Below are positions 1 to 13,759 of a DNA stretch of 64,000 nucleotides, piece by piece. Positions within the stretch are counted from its first letter, which is position 1. Every line of letters begins with the position of its first letter. The translations under genes were made by a program, and so were the position numbers. The DNA is from Tillus elongatus (lineage: Eukaryota > Arthropoda > Insecta > Coleoptera > Cleridae). The notes below the pieces were generated by a model. That model had not been told where the DNA came from and did no database searches. It saw only the letters and a program-made list of their open reading frames with translations. The stretch is taken from the NCBI GenBank assembly GCA_964006375.1, contig OZ023269.1:129093309-129157308 (forward strand), read 5' to 3'.

Positions 1-430
1 AGAAAAACGACCGGGAGGAACCTTTATGCAAAGCTGTGATCTTGCTGATTGGTGGAGACTTACCCTACTCCTCTTCCTGCGGTGAGTGGTGTTACCCAAG
101 GCTCAGTCCTCGACCCCTTGCTGTGTCTTGTATATATCAACGATCTACCACTGTTCATCAGATCTGAATGCTTCTTCGCTGACGACATCAAGTTGTACAA
201 TGATCCACTCATTCAACCACAACATGATTCAGGGAGACCTACTCAGACTAGAAGTTTCGTGTAAGTCATCGTTATAAAACTTGAAACACCAGACCGACCT
301 AAGATTTATCGTGACTGAAAACTTAACCTGGTGTGAACATGTATCCTATATTATTTGTTCCAAGGCTGATCGAATCCTGTATATGATCCGCCAGTATTTC
401 TGGCCATATTAATCCTCAGTGTGCTAGGCT
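1..430 (+). pseudogene. Jockey/CR1-type LINE reverse transcriptase fragment
   Basis: Positions 49-264 encode the RT palm core of a non-LTR retrotransposon: a GVTQGSVLDPLL stretch (the usual [10 protein letters not shown] motif) followed by YINDLP and FADDIKLY, the catalytic FADD box. About 40 bases later, in another frame, positions ~315-410 read LTWCEHVSYI...ADRILYMIRQYFW, which is the thumb/connection segment that normally follows. The N-terminal fingers lie outside the window or are lost. Frameshifts and stops show a dead copy. It differs from the J1 and J2 LINE families further along. Endonuclease and RNase H regions are not visible. The family level is firm; clade choice (Jockey or CR1) is inference. 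Confidence 0.8.
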
Positions 431-496
431 TTGTATACACTACCTACACTACACCTTAAATAGAATATTGCAATTTGACATCCAGACCAACCAAGA

Positions 497-660
497 GACC
501 GTGACCAACTAGAAAGAGGCACTATGTGAAGAGTGGAACCTGTGATGAGGACTGATAAGTACACTTGGAGAAACCCAAAATCACCACAACACATTTTTTT
601 AAGACCTAACGGTTGTTTCTCCAGCAAATGCTGGCATCATCAGATGATGAAAATTCTAAC
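497..660 (-). mobile_element. Penelope-like terminal repeat with hammerhead-like motif
   Basis: Shares the string GATAAGTACA(C)TTGGAGAA and the following AAGACCTRACGRT...TCATCAG block with copies near 14.5, 58.7 and 62.3 kb. Read on the minus strand, 602-650 shows CTGATGA, a stem-loop (GCCAGC/GCTGG), GAAAC, a short loop and a GTT cleavage-type triplet, the layout of a minimal hammerhead. A GIY-YIG remnant lies about 60 bases downstream, which ties this repeat to Penelope-like elements. Confidence 0.55.
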
Positions 661-708
661 TAAATTATTACTACACCTATACTTATATAACTATCAGAAC
701 TTATATAA

Positions 709-930
709 CTAACAGTAATTTACAAAATTTGTTAGGAAATACGAAAGACAATGACAAAGCCACTGAAATGTCTGGTATTTATGAGATAGGTTGCAAAGAT
801 TGTAATATTTAATACGTTGGTCAGACCAAAAGGACAGTAGACGGTGGACAAATCTTGCGCAGCGCAACACGTGTGGGATAATAATCACCACATTGACAGA
901 GAAATCTGAAACTTGTCAAAAATGTTAGAC
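709..930 (+). pseudogene. Penelope-like element GIY-YIG endonuclease remnant
   Basis: Reading + from about 743 gives KDNDKATEMSGIYEIGCKDC, one stop, then YVGQTKRTV. The GIYEI...C-x2-C...YVGQT pattern is the GIY-YIG nuclease core of Penelope-like retroelements, including the paired cysteines typical of that family. After a frameshift near 850 the reading continues as AAQHVWDNNHHID, matching the A-x-H...NNH-x-ID segment that follows in the same domain. The nuclease nicks target DNA to prime reverse transcription. Only about 60 residues of the domain remain, with an internal stop and a frameshift, so it is inactive. No RT is adjacent; a Penelope RT remnant of unknown relationship lies near 13.8 kb on the other strand. 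Confidence 0.75.
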
Positions 931-1007
931 ATCAAACTTTGCTTGATGACTTATGAGAGCGTATATATTTTCAAATCGATTAGGATTTATCCTCTGTCCA
1001 TATACAT

Positions 1008-2890
<1,883 letters not shown>

Positions 2891-2940
2891 AAATAATAAT
2901 AATAATAATAATAATAACACTAATAATAGTAATAACACGA
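2891..2940. repeat. (TAA)n tract at the 3' side of the Dong-like LINE
   Basis: Interrupted TAA repeats. On the minus strand it reads (TTA)n and is continuous with the 3' tail of the SINE at 2941-3155, so the microsatellite may have begun as that tail. Confidence 0.9.
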
Positions 2941-3155
2941 CAATAGACAAACTCCGCACCCAGAAGTCTTTGACTTGTGCAGGGGGAGCTCACATACACA
3001 TATAGACAAAGGACACCACCCATAACTCATCAGAAGCCAGCCCTTCCACATTCGAGTGAAAAAGACATACTGTCCGTATACGGGATTCGAACCCGCGACC
3101 TCCTAGGCCAATTCGAGAGGTAACTCACCTAGCGAGCTAAGCTATTCAGCGTGTC
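2941..3155 (-). mobile_element. tRNA-derived SINE (family S4)
   Basis: On the minus strand the head near 3150-3075 contains an A-box-like TAGCTTAGCTCGCTAGG and a good B box GGTTCGAATCC, spaced as in tRNA genes. These are the internal RNA polymerase III promoter. A body of about 130 bases follows and it ends in (TTA)n. It is not a working tRNA because no complete cloverleaf or acceptor stem is seen. Confidence 0.75.
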
Positions 3156-3795
3156 ATAAATATTATAACTACAATTCACTTAGTGAGTATCCTTTTTCAG
3201 CTATCTAGTGCCGCTATCTGGTCAGGTTACGCCCGTAATATGATCCTCGTGCTTTAGATGCAACTTGGGTAAGATAACAAGGGTATTGAAGCTAGTGGAG
3301 GTAAGTGTTATTACACAAAACCGTGCCATTAGTGATATGTGACATGATTAAAGGCCCATTTCTCGATACAGCAAAAGCTTCTAATCATTCCATAAACATG
3401 AAATGCTGTCGTATCCTTCCATATACGCTGTCCTGCTATGTCCCCTTCCCACAAATCTAGCTTTCTCATCTATATAACGTAATGTTATTGTTGTTTATTA
3501 GATTAATGAGGGTCACAGGTAGATGGCGCTGTATACCTGCTTGTGGGTAGATTCGGATAGATCGTTTAGGTCTGAATTATCGTTTCAATTATCGGGGAAA
3601 ACAAGTGATAGTGCTCAAACAGGTAAACCAGGTGACTAGAATATACGTTAATACAATATTAAAGTCAATTTCAGCAAAGGCATAAATTAAATGTCTACAG
3701 TGTTACGGCAACAACCAAAATGCTTGCTCGAGCGCTTCGCCTAATTAGACAACTTATTACCTAATCTGAAAAAAGTAGGTATTAAAAGGAATGTA
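3156..3795. other. No gene seen
   Basis: Non-repetitive AT-rich DNA with no persuasive coding or RNA signal. Confidence 0.6.
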
Positions 3796-3910
3796 ATAGA
3801 AAAAAGTCTGGACGCAGCAAGTGCGTTATGGTAGTGCATTTTCATAAAAATGTTTTAAATGGCAAATACGTCCTTTTTAATAAAGGCAGGCATCAAATTT
3901 GACTAAATAT
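3796..3910 (+). repeat. MITE A, partial (one terminal repeat plus inner sequence)
   Basis: Begins with AAAAAGTCTGGACGCAGCAA and GTGCGTTATGGTAGTG, the terminal repeat of MITE A seen complete at 19796-20126, 23175-23505 and 38508-38825. The far end is missing. Confidence 0.8.
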
Positions 3911-4169
3911 TTTTTACACAAAATTTTGCTAAAAGAATACCTAAAATTCAAATTGTTTACCTAATCTGTAATTAAAATTCAAAATAAAATAATTTGTTAA
4001 ATGAAAATTAACTAATCGAAATATAAATAAATTAAATAAATTAAAAATATTGAAAATCTGATCTAAATAAAGAACTAGATACTTTTTCTGTGGCTTCACA
4101 CAGAAAATTATTTTGCCTGTGGATGCTGTAAAAATTGAATCCGGTTGTAGAGAAGAAAACAAACTCTTT

Positions 4170-4470
4170 TAATGTCACAAATCTCTACATCCATGTTAAC
4201 TGTAGCACGATTTACCAACTAAGGGCAACAACAGCTACTATTAAACTTGAATTAAAAGTGCTAATCTTTCCCTTTCAACAAAAAGTCGCTAAAAATATAT
4301 ATTGGAATTACACAATCTGATCAGATAACGTTAAAATGGAATCAAAGACGAAAAAAAGTTATAAAAAAAGTTAAAAGAGAAATTCAGTCACCGGTGAGAT
4401 TTGAGCCCGCGTCCCTGTGCTCAACAGACGGGGATGCTAACCATTAGACCACTTAGGGCTTCTGGCAAAC
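4170..4470 (-). mobile_element. tRNA-derived SINE (family S3)
   Basis: The minus-strand head (4470-4385) reads GTGGTCTAATGGTTAGCAT (A box), then an anticodon-arm-like CCCCGTCTGTTGAGC and GGGCTCAAATCTC (B-box-like). The body matches other S3 copies (near 11.1, 20.2, 43.7 and 46.4 kb) through CTGATCAGATAACG and AAGGGCAACAAC. Ordinary dispersed SINE, not a functional tRNA gene. Confidence 0.75.
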
Positions 4471-4694
4471 TGCAATCAAGAAAGGTAGATAACCCATAAT
4501 GGTCTTAAGTTATTCATTTGTAATATTTAAGGTCTTTGGAGGCAGATGTTGCAGCTATTTTAACAAATGAGAAGTGTAGCATAAATCTAAAACATTCTAA
4601 TATACATTTTATGCAATATTACATACAATATTTTGGTATTGCGTGTTCTTTAACTTTCATCAACTACCTATAAGTTTCTTTTCCCTCCAACATA

Positions 4695-4960
4695 GAGACC
4701 TAAATGCAGGATTTGGTTTTTACAACATAAACCAGCTTGCCAAATGTGGTTGCTGTAGCTTTGTTATTTCCGGAGATATGGATTTTTCCCAGAAGGAAAC
4801 GTAATTTTTTTCCGGAAAAACTGGTCCGATTTTCCCGGCTAACGAACTTATCCAAGCCACTTGGTGGTTCGCGCTCATTTGAAGAAATTTTTTCAAAATT
4901 CAATAGTCGAGATCTCATTAGTGATTTTTTTTAAAGAAAATTCACTAAAAAAAGGTCACC
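4695..4960 (+). repeat. Composite X fragment (left arm joined to right-arm end, no (TA)n)
   Basis: Contains CTGGTCCGATTTTCCCGGCT and AACGAACTTATCCAAGCCAC (left arm), then CGCGCTCATTTGAAGAAA and the terminal hairpin AGTGATTTTTTTTAAAG/AAAATTCACT of the right arm. The (TA)n core present in most other copies is absent here. Confidence 0.75.
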
Positions 4961-5851
4961 AAAAATAAAAAGTTCTTCAAATCATATAAAACTTATATAC
5001 AATGTGCAGTGCTTCATAAGAATGAATAAAAACTATACTATACATTGGTATCAATTATAGGTGCAGAATTTTTCTCTTGTCACTTTTTTTTTGAAGTTAA
5101 ATCATTGTAATTCAAAAAATACAGAAGATATTGCCACAGAGTTTGTTTTATTTTTTATCTACAAAGGTAATACATATTATATTAAAGTTTTATCGATTTC
5201 AGATAACTTTCATTTTTTTGCAATTTTTCCATACTAGTAGTCGTCAACTTTTTTTGATAAAAAAACTTATTGCCTTCGATTAAGTTAAAACTTTACCATT
5301 TAGTAATTTGAGGGTTGTTAAATATCGGAATCGTATCAGTTATTTTTTGAGGCTAATAGTTTTTTATTTAGAAGATTGAGAAAAATGTTATGACTGCAAA
5401 TGTTTTGTGTCAATCGTTTTGATCACAAATGTGTTGATTTAATATGGCATTGTGCTGCTTTTATTTCAAAAATAATTGAATAAGTTGGAATAAAATTATA
5501 TCAGGTCTGAAAAATGCCTAATAAAATTAGTACACTTCCATTTGTAGTGCTGGAAATTTTTTGACGTTTTCAGAAAAAGGGTGATAACTTGAAAACCAGA
5601 AGTAATATCAAATTGCGGTTTGTTCTATTTAAAGGTCTAAAGCGTCCGGAAACAAGGAAGCCACTTTTAAATAAGTTGCGATAACTTTTATTTCTTCGAC
5701 ATTTTTGGTATCGTATTTTTATTGACAAAATTTTGACGTTTCTATAAAATCAATTCTTGAACAAAATAAGCCACAGATATTTCATAATCATATTTTTATT
5801 GTCTTTAAACACATAAATATCCCTTGTTTTATTCTTTAAACATATTGTTGA
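4961..5851. other. No gene seen
   Basis: AT-rich, no long open frame, no repeat recognised from elsewhere in the window. Confidence 0.55.
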
Positions 5852-7331
<1,480 letters not shown>

Positions 7332-7339
7332 ATTGTTTG

Positions 7340-8084
7340 TAAAATGACTCATAGATAGTAAGACGAATAAAAAGAGGTGCGACAAGAAATATGCTTACTG
7401 AAGGAAATCGAGATAAGCAAGGTAAAATTTATTGGACATATTCTGATACATAATCACTTTTTGAGTACACATACTTGGAAAAAAGGAACTGTGGAAGCTA
7501 CAATTGAATGAAGAGGGGACACAGAATAATTGATGCGACAGCGCCTTTAGATTGTGATGATGATGGATTTTCGTCACTTTCTTTCAAACCATCCCTTACA
7601 AAAATCGTAAAATCAAAGTTTTAGTCTCTTGATAGAATCGTAAATGAAAAGTTTTACTAAGAATTTTTATATAGTGATCAAATAAAGTAAATTTCAAAGT
7701 CAGGCATGGATTTATGCGTTGACACTAATTTTGTTGTTCAAAATCAGTAATGTTGGTGGCTTTAAATTTCCAAATGATGATTTACACATTAATGACTGAT
7801 GTACATGTGACAATATTTGGGTCAAATAAATCCACTTTATTTCTAAACCAACAGCACAGTATAGACATATACGTGCATAAATCGCAGGCCACATAGTAAA
7901 ACATGATTTGCAATTTCCCGCAAAATCTGTCAAATAAAACCGCAATGCCCACATGAAATGGCAAAAATACCACGCTGATACATTTTGATACGGCTTTAAT
8001 GGCAGTTAATTATCATGTTTCTATAGAGTAAGGTACCGTCAAATGGGGTGTAACGGATAATATGAGGTGAAGCCGATCACCAAT
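7340..8084. other. No gene seen
   Basis: No coding signal or repeat recognised. Confidence 0.55.
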
Positions 8085-8969
8085 CGGGGTACCCAGCAGA
8101 AATAAAAAATCAAATTCCCTGACATTGCCAGGCCCAAGTGATTTTTTCATAATACTCGTAATGAACAACACACATCTCTGAATACTTTTTTATTAAAAAA
8201 ATAACAAAAATTCTGATTTTTTAAAATCATTATCAAAAACATAAATATGGGTAATTCTCTTAACTAATACAGAAACGTGATAAAATTTTTACCTGTCAAA
8301 TTACTAAACTACTTAAGAAAATCATGATATGAATTATTAAAAGTTCGCGTCAGCTTATTGTTAATTTCTATATTTCCCACTTCTCATAAATTCTTTACAC
8401 TATCATAAACAATGTGTTGCAATGCTAAACTTTTCTCTTCTGGATTACAATACAAATGCCCATATACAAATGCCAAATATTTACACTCCCACTTCAACTC
8501 TATGTTACATGATCATAAAGGTTAAAATATAATAAACACATTTACGCAGATTTACGCCGCCAATAGCTAGAACGCATTTTGCATTTTATGCATTCAAGGA
8601 AGAGCATTCCAAGTGAGATAAACGAATGAGAGATGTTTGAGATAGATAAAGAAGACACTATATTATGTTGCCGTATGACATGTCGCACGTTCATTGGCGG
8701 TTTCAATTAATGTTTCAAACAGCAGCTCTAGAAGAAAATATTTATGTAAAAAAAAAATCATATAATGTAAATATATGAAATCAAAATAAAAATAAATCTG
8801 CTAGTGACACAATTTTACAAATATATAATTTCCAGGTCTACTGAACGATTTCCCTGACATTTGAGCAAAATCATGAATTTCCCTGAGATTTTCCTGACAT
8901 TTTAGGGATTGTTTCAAATTCCCTGGTTTTTCCAGGTTTTCCCGGTTTTCCAGGTCGCTGGGTACCCTG
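8085..8969. mobile_element. Non-autonomous DNA transposon with GGGTACCCAGC termini
   Basis: Left end GGGGTACCCAGC and right end GCTGGGTACCCTG are inverted copies. Both ends continue into inverted, C/T-rich CCCTGACATT...TTTCCAGG sequence. The interior (about 880 bases) has no transposase. A decayed 8-bp target duplication (TCACCAAT / TCACTACA) is possible but weak. Confidence 0.5.
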
Positions 8970-8979
8970 TCACTACAGT

Positions 8980-9117
8980 TTTTAGTGATATTTTTTAACT
9001 TACTAATGACGAAATCGCGACTTCGGAGTTTTGAAAACATTTCTTAAAATAAGCTCGAACTAGGCCTCCTAGAACACATATCCGGGGTCAGTTTCAATTT
9101 TTATATGTTTATATATA

Positions 9118-9201
<84 letters not shown>

Positions 9202-9232
9202 TATATTTTATTTCTAAACGTCATTACGTCTG
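8980..9232 (-). repeat. X right arm plus (TA)n core (9110-9200)
   Basis: Hairpin end TTTTTAGTGATATTTTTTAA, then GAACTAGGCCTCCTAGAACA and a (TA)n tract. The rest of the unit is displaced by the inverted-repeat element that follows. Confidence 0.75.
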
Positions 9233-9235
9233 GGT

Positions 9236-9714
9236 TTGACATGATTAAAGGGAATAATTAAAAGGCTTTTACTACCAGACAATTGTTTTATTCTCAACCC
9301 TACGCGTTTCGGCCCATTATTGAGCCATCTTCAGGGGTTAGACTCATTCCTGTCTTTAGTTACAGAAAAGTGCTATATGAAATGTTGTCAAGGTTTGGTT
9401 GTTCACAATCAGATGTCTGAAGGTCCAGGCTCCATCTTGCCGTCTGATAAAATAAAAAATAAGCGTCCTTACATTCAACCTCTGCTGCTTCAAGTCTTGT
9501 GGTTTTACTGCCTTCTTATTCTATGCAGTTTTTGTTTGGAAATCTGAAGACAATAGATGAAAAACCAAACCTTGCCAACATTTCATATAGCACTGTTCTG
9601 TAAGTAAAGGCAGGAATTTGTCTAACCCCTGAAGATGGCTCAATAATGGGCCGAAGCGCATAGGGTTGACAATAAAACAATTGTCTGGTAGTAAAAGCCT
9701 TTTAATTATTCCCC

Positions 9715-9716
<2 letters not shown>
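9236..9716. mobile_element. Long inverted-repeat element with hammerhead-like motifs, in (TA)n
   Basis: 9243-9420 and 9545-9716 are inverted copies, leaving a spacer of about 125 bases. Each arm carries CTGAAGATGGCTCAATAATG (at 9334-9315 minus, 9629-9648 plus) followed by GGCCGAA. On the minus copy this folds as CTGAAGA / helix II / GAAAC / GC loop / GTA with a 5-bp helix I (AACCC/GGGTT). The plus copy has GAAG instead of GAAA. Inverted terminal repeats bearing hammerheads are reported for Penelope-like elements; no RT is present here. Confidence 0.55.
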
Positions 9717-9718
<2 letters not shown>

Positions 9719-9789
<71 letters not shown>

Positions 9790-9791
9790 TA
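9719..9791. repeat. (TA)n microsatellite
   Basis: Separates the inverted-repeat element from mariner-like copy 3, whose end begins CAGGCTGGCG at 9792. Confidence 0.95.
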
Positions 9792-10246
9792 CAGGCTGGC
9801 GCATTGAAAACGAAACAGGCCAGAGAATTATTTTTCAGAAACGCTGAAACACGTCAATTATAATATTGAGGGGGACATGTTTTGACATAAAATTCAACTT
9901 TGTCACATCAACCCCTTAAGAGTGGTGATAACAACCCTTATTATTTAAATAGGGAACATGGGTCGAGTGTTACATCATTTGAAAGCTCTTTTATTTCTGA
10001 TTTCAGCACACTAATTTTTTTGGAAGTTTTATCAACTCGTTTAAAAATTATTCACAGTTTGAGTTGCAAGAACGTATTTCATTCATTGTGATAAGAAATG
10101 CACTAATTAGTCAATTTTTCGTTAAAAAAACTAAAAAACAAAACCAAACGTTCAAAAATGTTTATTCAGTTAAGTAAGTGTTCAAATTGTTGACCACCAG
10201 CTTCCATACAAAAGTACAAATTTTGTTCAAAACGAGCTCTGACATT
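9792..10246 (-). mobile_element. Mariner-like transposon copy 3 (one end only)
   Basis: Carries the full-length long terminal inverted repeat (GCGCATTGAAAACGAAAC... to ...GTTTTATCAACTCG) and subterminal region. On the minus strand (10246-10165) it carries the last codons of the transposase (RARFEQNLYF...GGQQFEHLL, stop). It is cut at 10246 where an X unit begins, so the rest of the transposase is gone. Confidence 0.85.
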
Positions 10247-10249
10247 CTG

Positions 10250-10911
10250 TATCTCGCTTTTTTTACAAACAAGCATCATATTTCGATGAAAAATTCAAAA
10301 ATGCAATAAGGAATGTTCAAAAAAAAATTAGGTAACACCAACGACTTATAGGCTACCCTGTGATTGTCAAAATATTGTTATAGGAGGCAGCTCAAGACAC
10401 CCTATAAGTAAGGTATACCATTTTTTCTTGTATCTTGCATAATAACAATTATATTGAGCTTTACCGAATAAATGCGTCACCCTGTATACATGTAAGCAGA
10501 AAGTAAACCCGGATATGGATTCTACAGGGCCTAGTTTGCGCTCATTTGAAGAAATCTTTTTAGAATTCAAAAGTCGCGGTCTCCTTATTAACGAATTTAT
10601 TCTACGAAAATTACCTCAAAATTATAGATCGTTAAACCATAAATTTAACTAAAACTACTGCCAAAGCATCAGAGAAAGGGTATATTTGAAATTAATTTTC
10701 TAAAAATATTTTAGTAAAATGAAGGGCAATGATGGTTGAAGCTGAAACTTAACGGTTTGCAGAACACTCTTTACATAATCCGTATTTCCTTCAGGTTCTT
10801 TGCTTAAATGTTGCCAATTTTACCGTTTCAAATCGCGTTATTGGCGTTTTGAGGAAAACCCCAATTTTGTTTCTTTAAATGCCTATAACTTTTTTGTCTA
10901 AATTTTGGTAC

Positions 10912-11002
<91 letters not shown>

Positions 11003-11945
11003 TGACCCTGGATATGGGTTCTAGGGGGCCTAGTTCGCGCTCATTTTTAGAAGAATTTTTTTCTAAAGTCGGGATTTCCTCATTAGTGAATTTTTTAAAG
11101 AAAATTCACGAAAACGAGCACTTGTGAAGCCATGGGAAAAGTCTACGACTGTATTAAATATGGAACGGTTTCAATAAGTTAGGGCAAGAACGAACAACCA
11201 GATATGCTATTCGAATTGAAGTTAAAAGTTTTCATCTCCTATTTATTACATTATTTTTTAAACAAAAATTCGCTAAAAATTCATCGGAATAACAACAATC
11301 TAATCAGATACCAGTAAAGTGAAATGAGACTAAAAAAATAATAAAAAGTGAAATCACTAACTAGGATTAGAACTCGTCATATAGGACTCGATTATCGGAT
11401 GTTCATAGCTTAGCCCACTCGGCTACGTTCGACATGACATACTAGCAGGTATATCTGGTAGTATGGTAGATGTCTAAATTTACTGTTTACACCAAACAAT
11501 TTTTATTTAGAATGGCTTTTTTTGCTCATATTTTGACGAAATGCAGGAAAATAACAACACAGATCCAAGAGCTTGTTAGTCATTTCGTGTCGTATTTTTC
11601 ACTCACATTCGTATTCTTACCATAATTATCAATTTTGGCGTATTAACGTTCTTAGATTTAATTAATTAAAAATTAATTTACCTCTAACTTTTTCGTCTTT
11701 TAACATAGAGATGTGAATTTTGGCACATAGGATGCCCTTTAATACAGAAACCAGCTTACCAAATTTGGTTGTCCTTACTTTGTTATTTACGGAGATATCA
11801 ATTTTTTTCGAAAAAAATACAATATTTCCCGAGAAAACCTGGGCCGATTTTCCTGGCTAACGAACTTATCCAAGCCACTTGCAAAAGAAAGGTACTTACT
11901 AAATTTTATCGAAATCAATCAATTAATTTTTGAGTTATCGGTGTG

Positions 11946-12027
<82 letters not shown>

Positions 12028-12130
12028 TGTAGCTGACCCTGGATATGGGATCTAGGGGGGCTAGTTCGCGCTCATTTGTAAAAAAAAAATCAAAATTCAA
12101 AAGTAGAGATCTCCTTATTAGTGGTCCACT
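10250..12130 (+). repeat. Composite X unit, long form, containing SINE S3 and two (TA)n cores
   Basis: Order: MITE A end (10250-10300), block B (10310-10905), (TA)n 10913-10994, right arm 10995-11105, SINE S3 11105-11440, unique 11440-11650, left arm 11650-11945, (TA)n 11951-12024, right arm 12025-12130. The same order recurs at 45410-47410, so this is a co-amplified composite. Confidence 0.75.
11105..11440 (-). mobile_element. tRNA-derived SINE (family S3) inside X
   Basis: Minus-strand head: A box TAGCCGAGTGGGCTAAGC and B-box-like GAGTTCTAATCCTAG. The body matches the copies at 43655-43975 and 46365-46715, including GGAACGGTTTCA and CAAGCACTTGTGAAG at the 3' end. Confidence 0.75.
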
Positions 12131-12771
12131 AAAAATTTACTGAAACCGTCTGGAAGTGAAACTTTTAATTTATCATTGAATTAAAACTAAATTAAAATAT
12201 TAAGTACAGCTGTACTAAGCCGATAAGTGACGATTGTAATTCTCACTCCTTATAGCGGTAGTAAACAATAGTAAATAGTAATTAGTTAGTTGTCGAGCTT
12301 GACTATGTACATGGTGTAATGCGCAAAATAACACAAAATCCGCGTCAAAGAAAACAATTATTAAAAGGTAATATTGTTATGGCTAATAATTATATTACGT
12401 ATGTTGTAATTTTTAGAGGTTAACCAAATTGTTAGACGAGTCATTAAGAATCTGATAATATGATTTATATATGTGACATTGTAAGGATCAAATCAATCAA
12501 CCAAACAACATCAATAACCAAATATACACTTGCAGTTTTATAAGCGAATTTTCGTTGAAAAGTGTGATCCCGGTTTTTGAATTTTGAAAATTGTCTTTAG
12601 ATAAGCACGAAGTAGGCCCCCTAAAACCCATATCCGAGACCAGCTTCAGATCGTATATTCAGCACAAGCTGAGCTTTTTTGTAAGGCGCCCTATAACATT
12701 TAATTAACAATAAATGAGTATAAATAAATAAAACAAAAAGCAGAATCACCCACAAAAAAAAACCAAAATAA
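12131..12771. other. No gene seen; partial X arm at about 12590-12640
   Basis: AT-rich. A decayed right-arm piece reading AAGTAGGCCCCCTAAAACCC is visible; nothing else is recognised. Confidence 0.5.
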
Positions 12772-12842
12772 TAACAGTTAGTTGTACGCTCGATACGTAT
12801 TTCGATAGTCTTCATCGGTAGCTGTCGCTAAACTAACTGTGT
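12772..12842 (-). other. Short inverted repeat with degenerate hammerhead-like core
   Basis: AACAGTTAGTT and AACTAACTGT close a 70-base structure. On the minus strand the interior reads CCGATGA ... CGAAAT ... GTATC, a hammerhead-like order with the conserved U4 changed to C. Likely a decayed terminal repeat of a Penelope-like element; an RT/connector remnant of that class lies just downstream. Confidence 0.35.
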
Positions 12843-12884
12843 ATGGGCGAAATTATACTATTTATATACCTAAACTATATACAC

Positions 12885-13015
12885 TACAAATGATGTAATA
12901 CCGATGATGCAATACCGGTGATGCAATACCCGATGATTCGATACCGGATGATTAAATACCGGTGATGCAATACCCGATGATTTAATACCGGATGATTCCA
13001 TACTGGATGACGCAG
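12885..13015. repeat. Minisatellite, ~15-bp unit GATGATGCAATACCG
   Basis: About nine diverged tandem units alternating GATGCAATACC and GATGATTNRATACC. Confidence 0.85.
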
Positions 13016-13135
13016 TCCATGGACTATTCTTGAGTCAGTGGATACGAATAACCAGTTTTGTATCGATGTTGAGATTTTTCTGCTCTATGGAATTTGAAAG
13101 GAACCATGTGCTCTTTGAATCTTGTTTTCTTGTTT

Positions 13136-13345
13136 TTAGTGATCTCCGCGTTTGCCCATTATAGATTTTCTAGCAATTATCACGAGATATTTGATAAATG
13201 CCTGATTTTTGTCGGAAGTCAATAGTCCATCCAAAAGGCTCTTCAAATTATCAACTTTATAAACGACTCTGAAGTCATTGTCTTTGAATATTTTTTCTAA
13301 CCCTTTTGTAAGAAAAGGGTAGAAAGGAAATACAGCGAGGCTCAT
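13136..13345 (-). pseudogene. Penelope-like pol remnant, connector between RT and GIY-YIG
   Basis: Minus-strand reading begins SLAVFPFYPFLTKGLEKIFK and continues DNDFRVVYKVDNLKSLL. This matches the P-[YF]-x-[PG]-x-[LT]-x-K-[IL]...F...N-x-L-x-x-L segment that lies just before the GIY-YIG domain in Penelope-like elements. The frame is open for 70 codons, but no GIY-YIG follows downstream on the minus strand; a minisatellite is there instead. The RT portion of a similar element lies upstream on the same strand at 13760-14080, separated by a LINE J2 fragment, so the two are probably parts of one broken element. Confidence 0.55.
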
Positions 13346-13478
13346 CGGATTCGGGCTTCAATGACGTAATGTTACTTAGGTATCGACATTTTATACTTGG
13401 GAACTAATCCATACACAATACATGGAGAGGAACCGTCACAAATTACAATACCTATAGTTTTGGCGGTCTCTGGATTGC

Positions 13479-13622
13479 TTTTTTTTCAACAACACGACAA
13501 GGAGGAAAGAGGCAACTTATTAATTCTGGACTTGAAAGTTTGGAGGTTCGGGGGATAAGGAAAAACATGTGCCGGCAAGAAGTTCCACAACTTGGAAGTC
13601 CTCGGGACAAAAGAGCGGGATT
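13479..13622 (-). pseudogene. LINE J2 3' fragment
   Basis: Matches the J2 C-terminus and 3' UTR: poly-T, TTTCAACAACAC, then GAGGAAAGAGGCAACTTATT and CCGGCAAGAAGTTCCACAAC. The ACCACGAGGGCTCACAGCC segment found in other copies is deleted. It sits between two pieces of a Penelope-like element. Confidence 0.8.
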
Positions 13623-13759
13623 TCTACTGCTAAAAGAAAAACTGAGTAACTTCTGAAGAAGAAAGCTCAAACTTGAGATTTTGTGACCGAAATGGTGATT
13701 TGAATCTGATGGTATAAAGCGATTTGTAAAAGTTTCTTTCCTGAAAGTGTCTAATTATA

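Noticed and set aside
4385..4470. Functional tRNA gene
   Set aside because: A- and B-box-like sequence is present, but the acceptor stem does not pair and the segment continues into a repeated SINE body.
7395..7577. Short His/Ser-rich minus-strand frame as a peptide gene
   Set aside because: No domain or signal peptide, and no conservation evidence available.
10995..11110. Helitron interpretation of the X right-arm terminal hairpin
   Set aside because: There is a hairpin near the end, but no CTRR terminus, no TC start and no A/T host-site pattern is clear.
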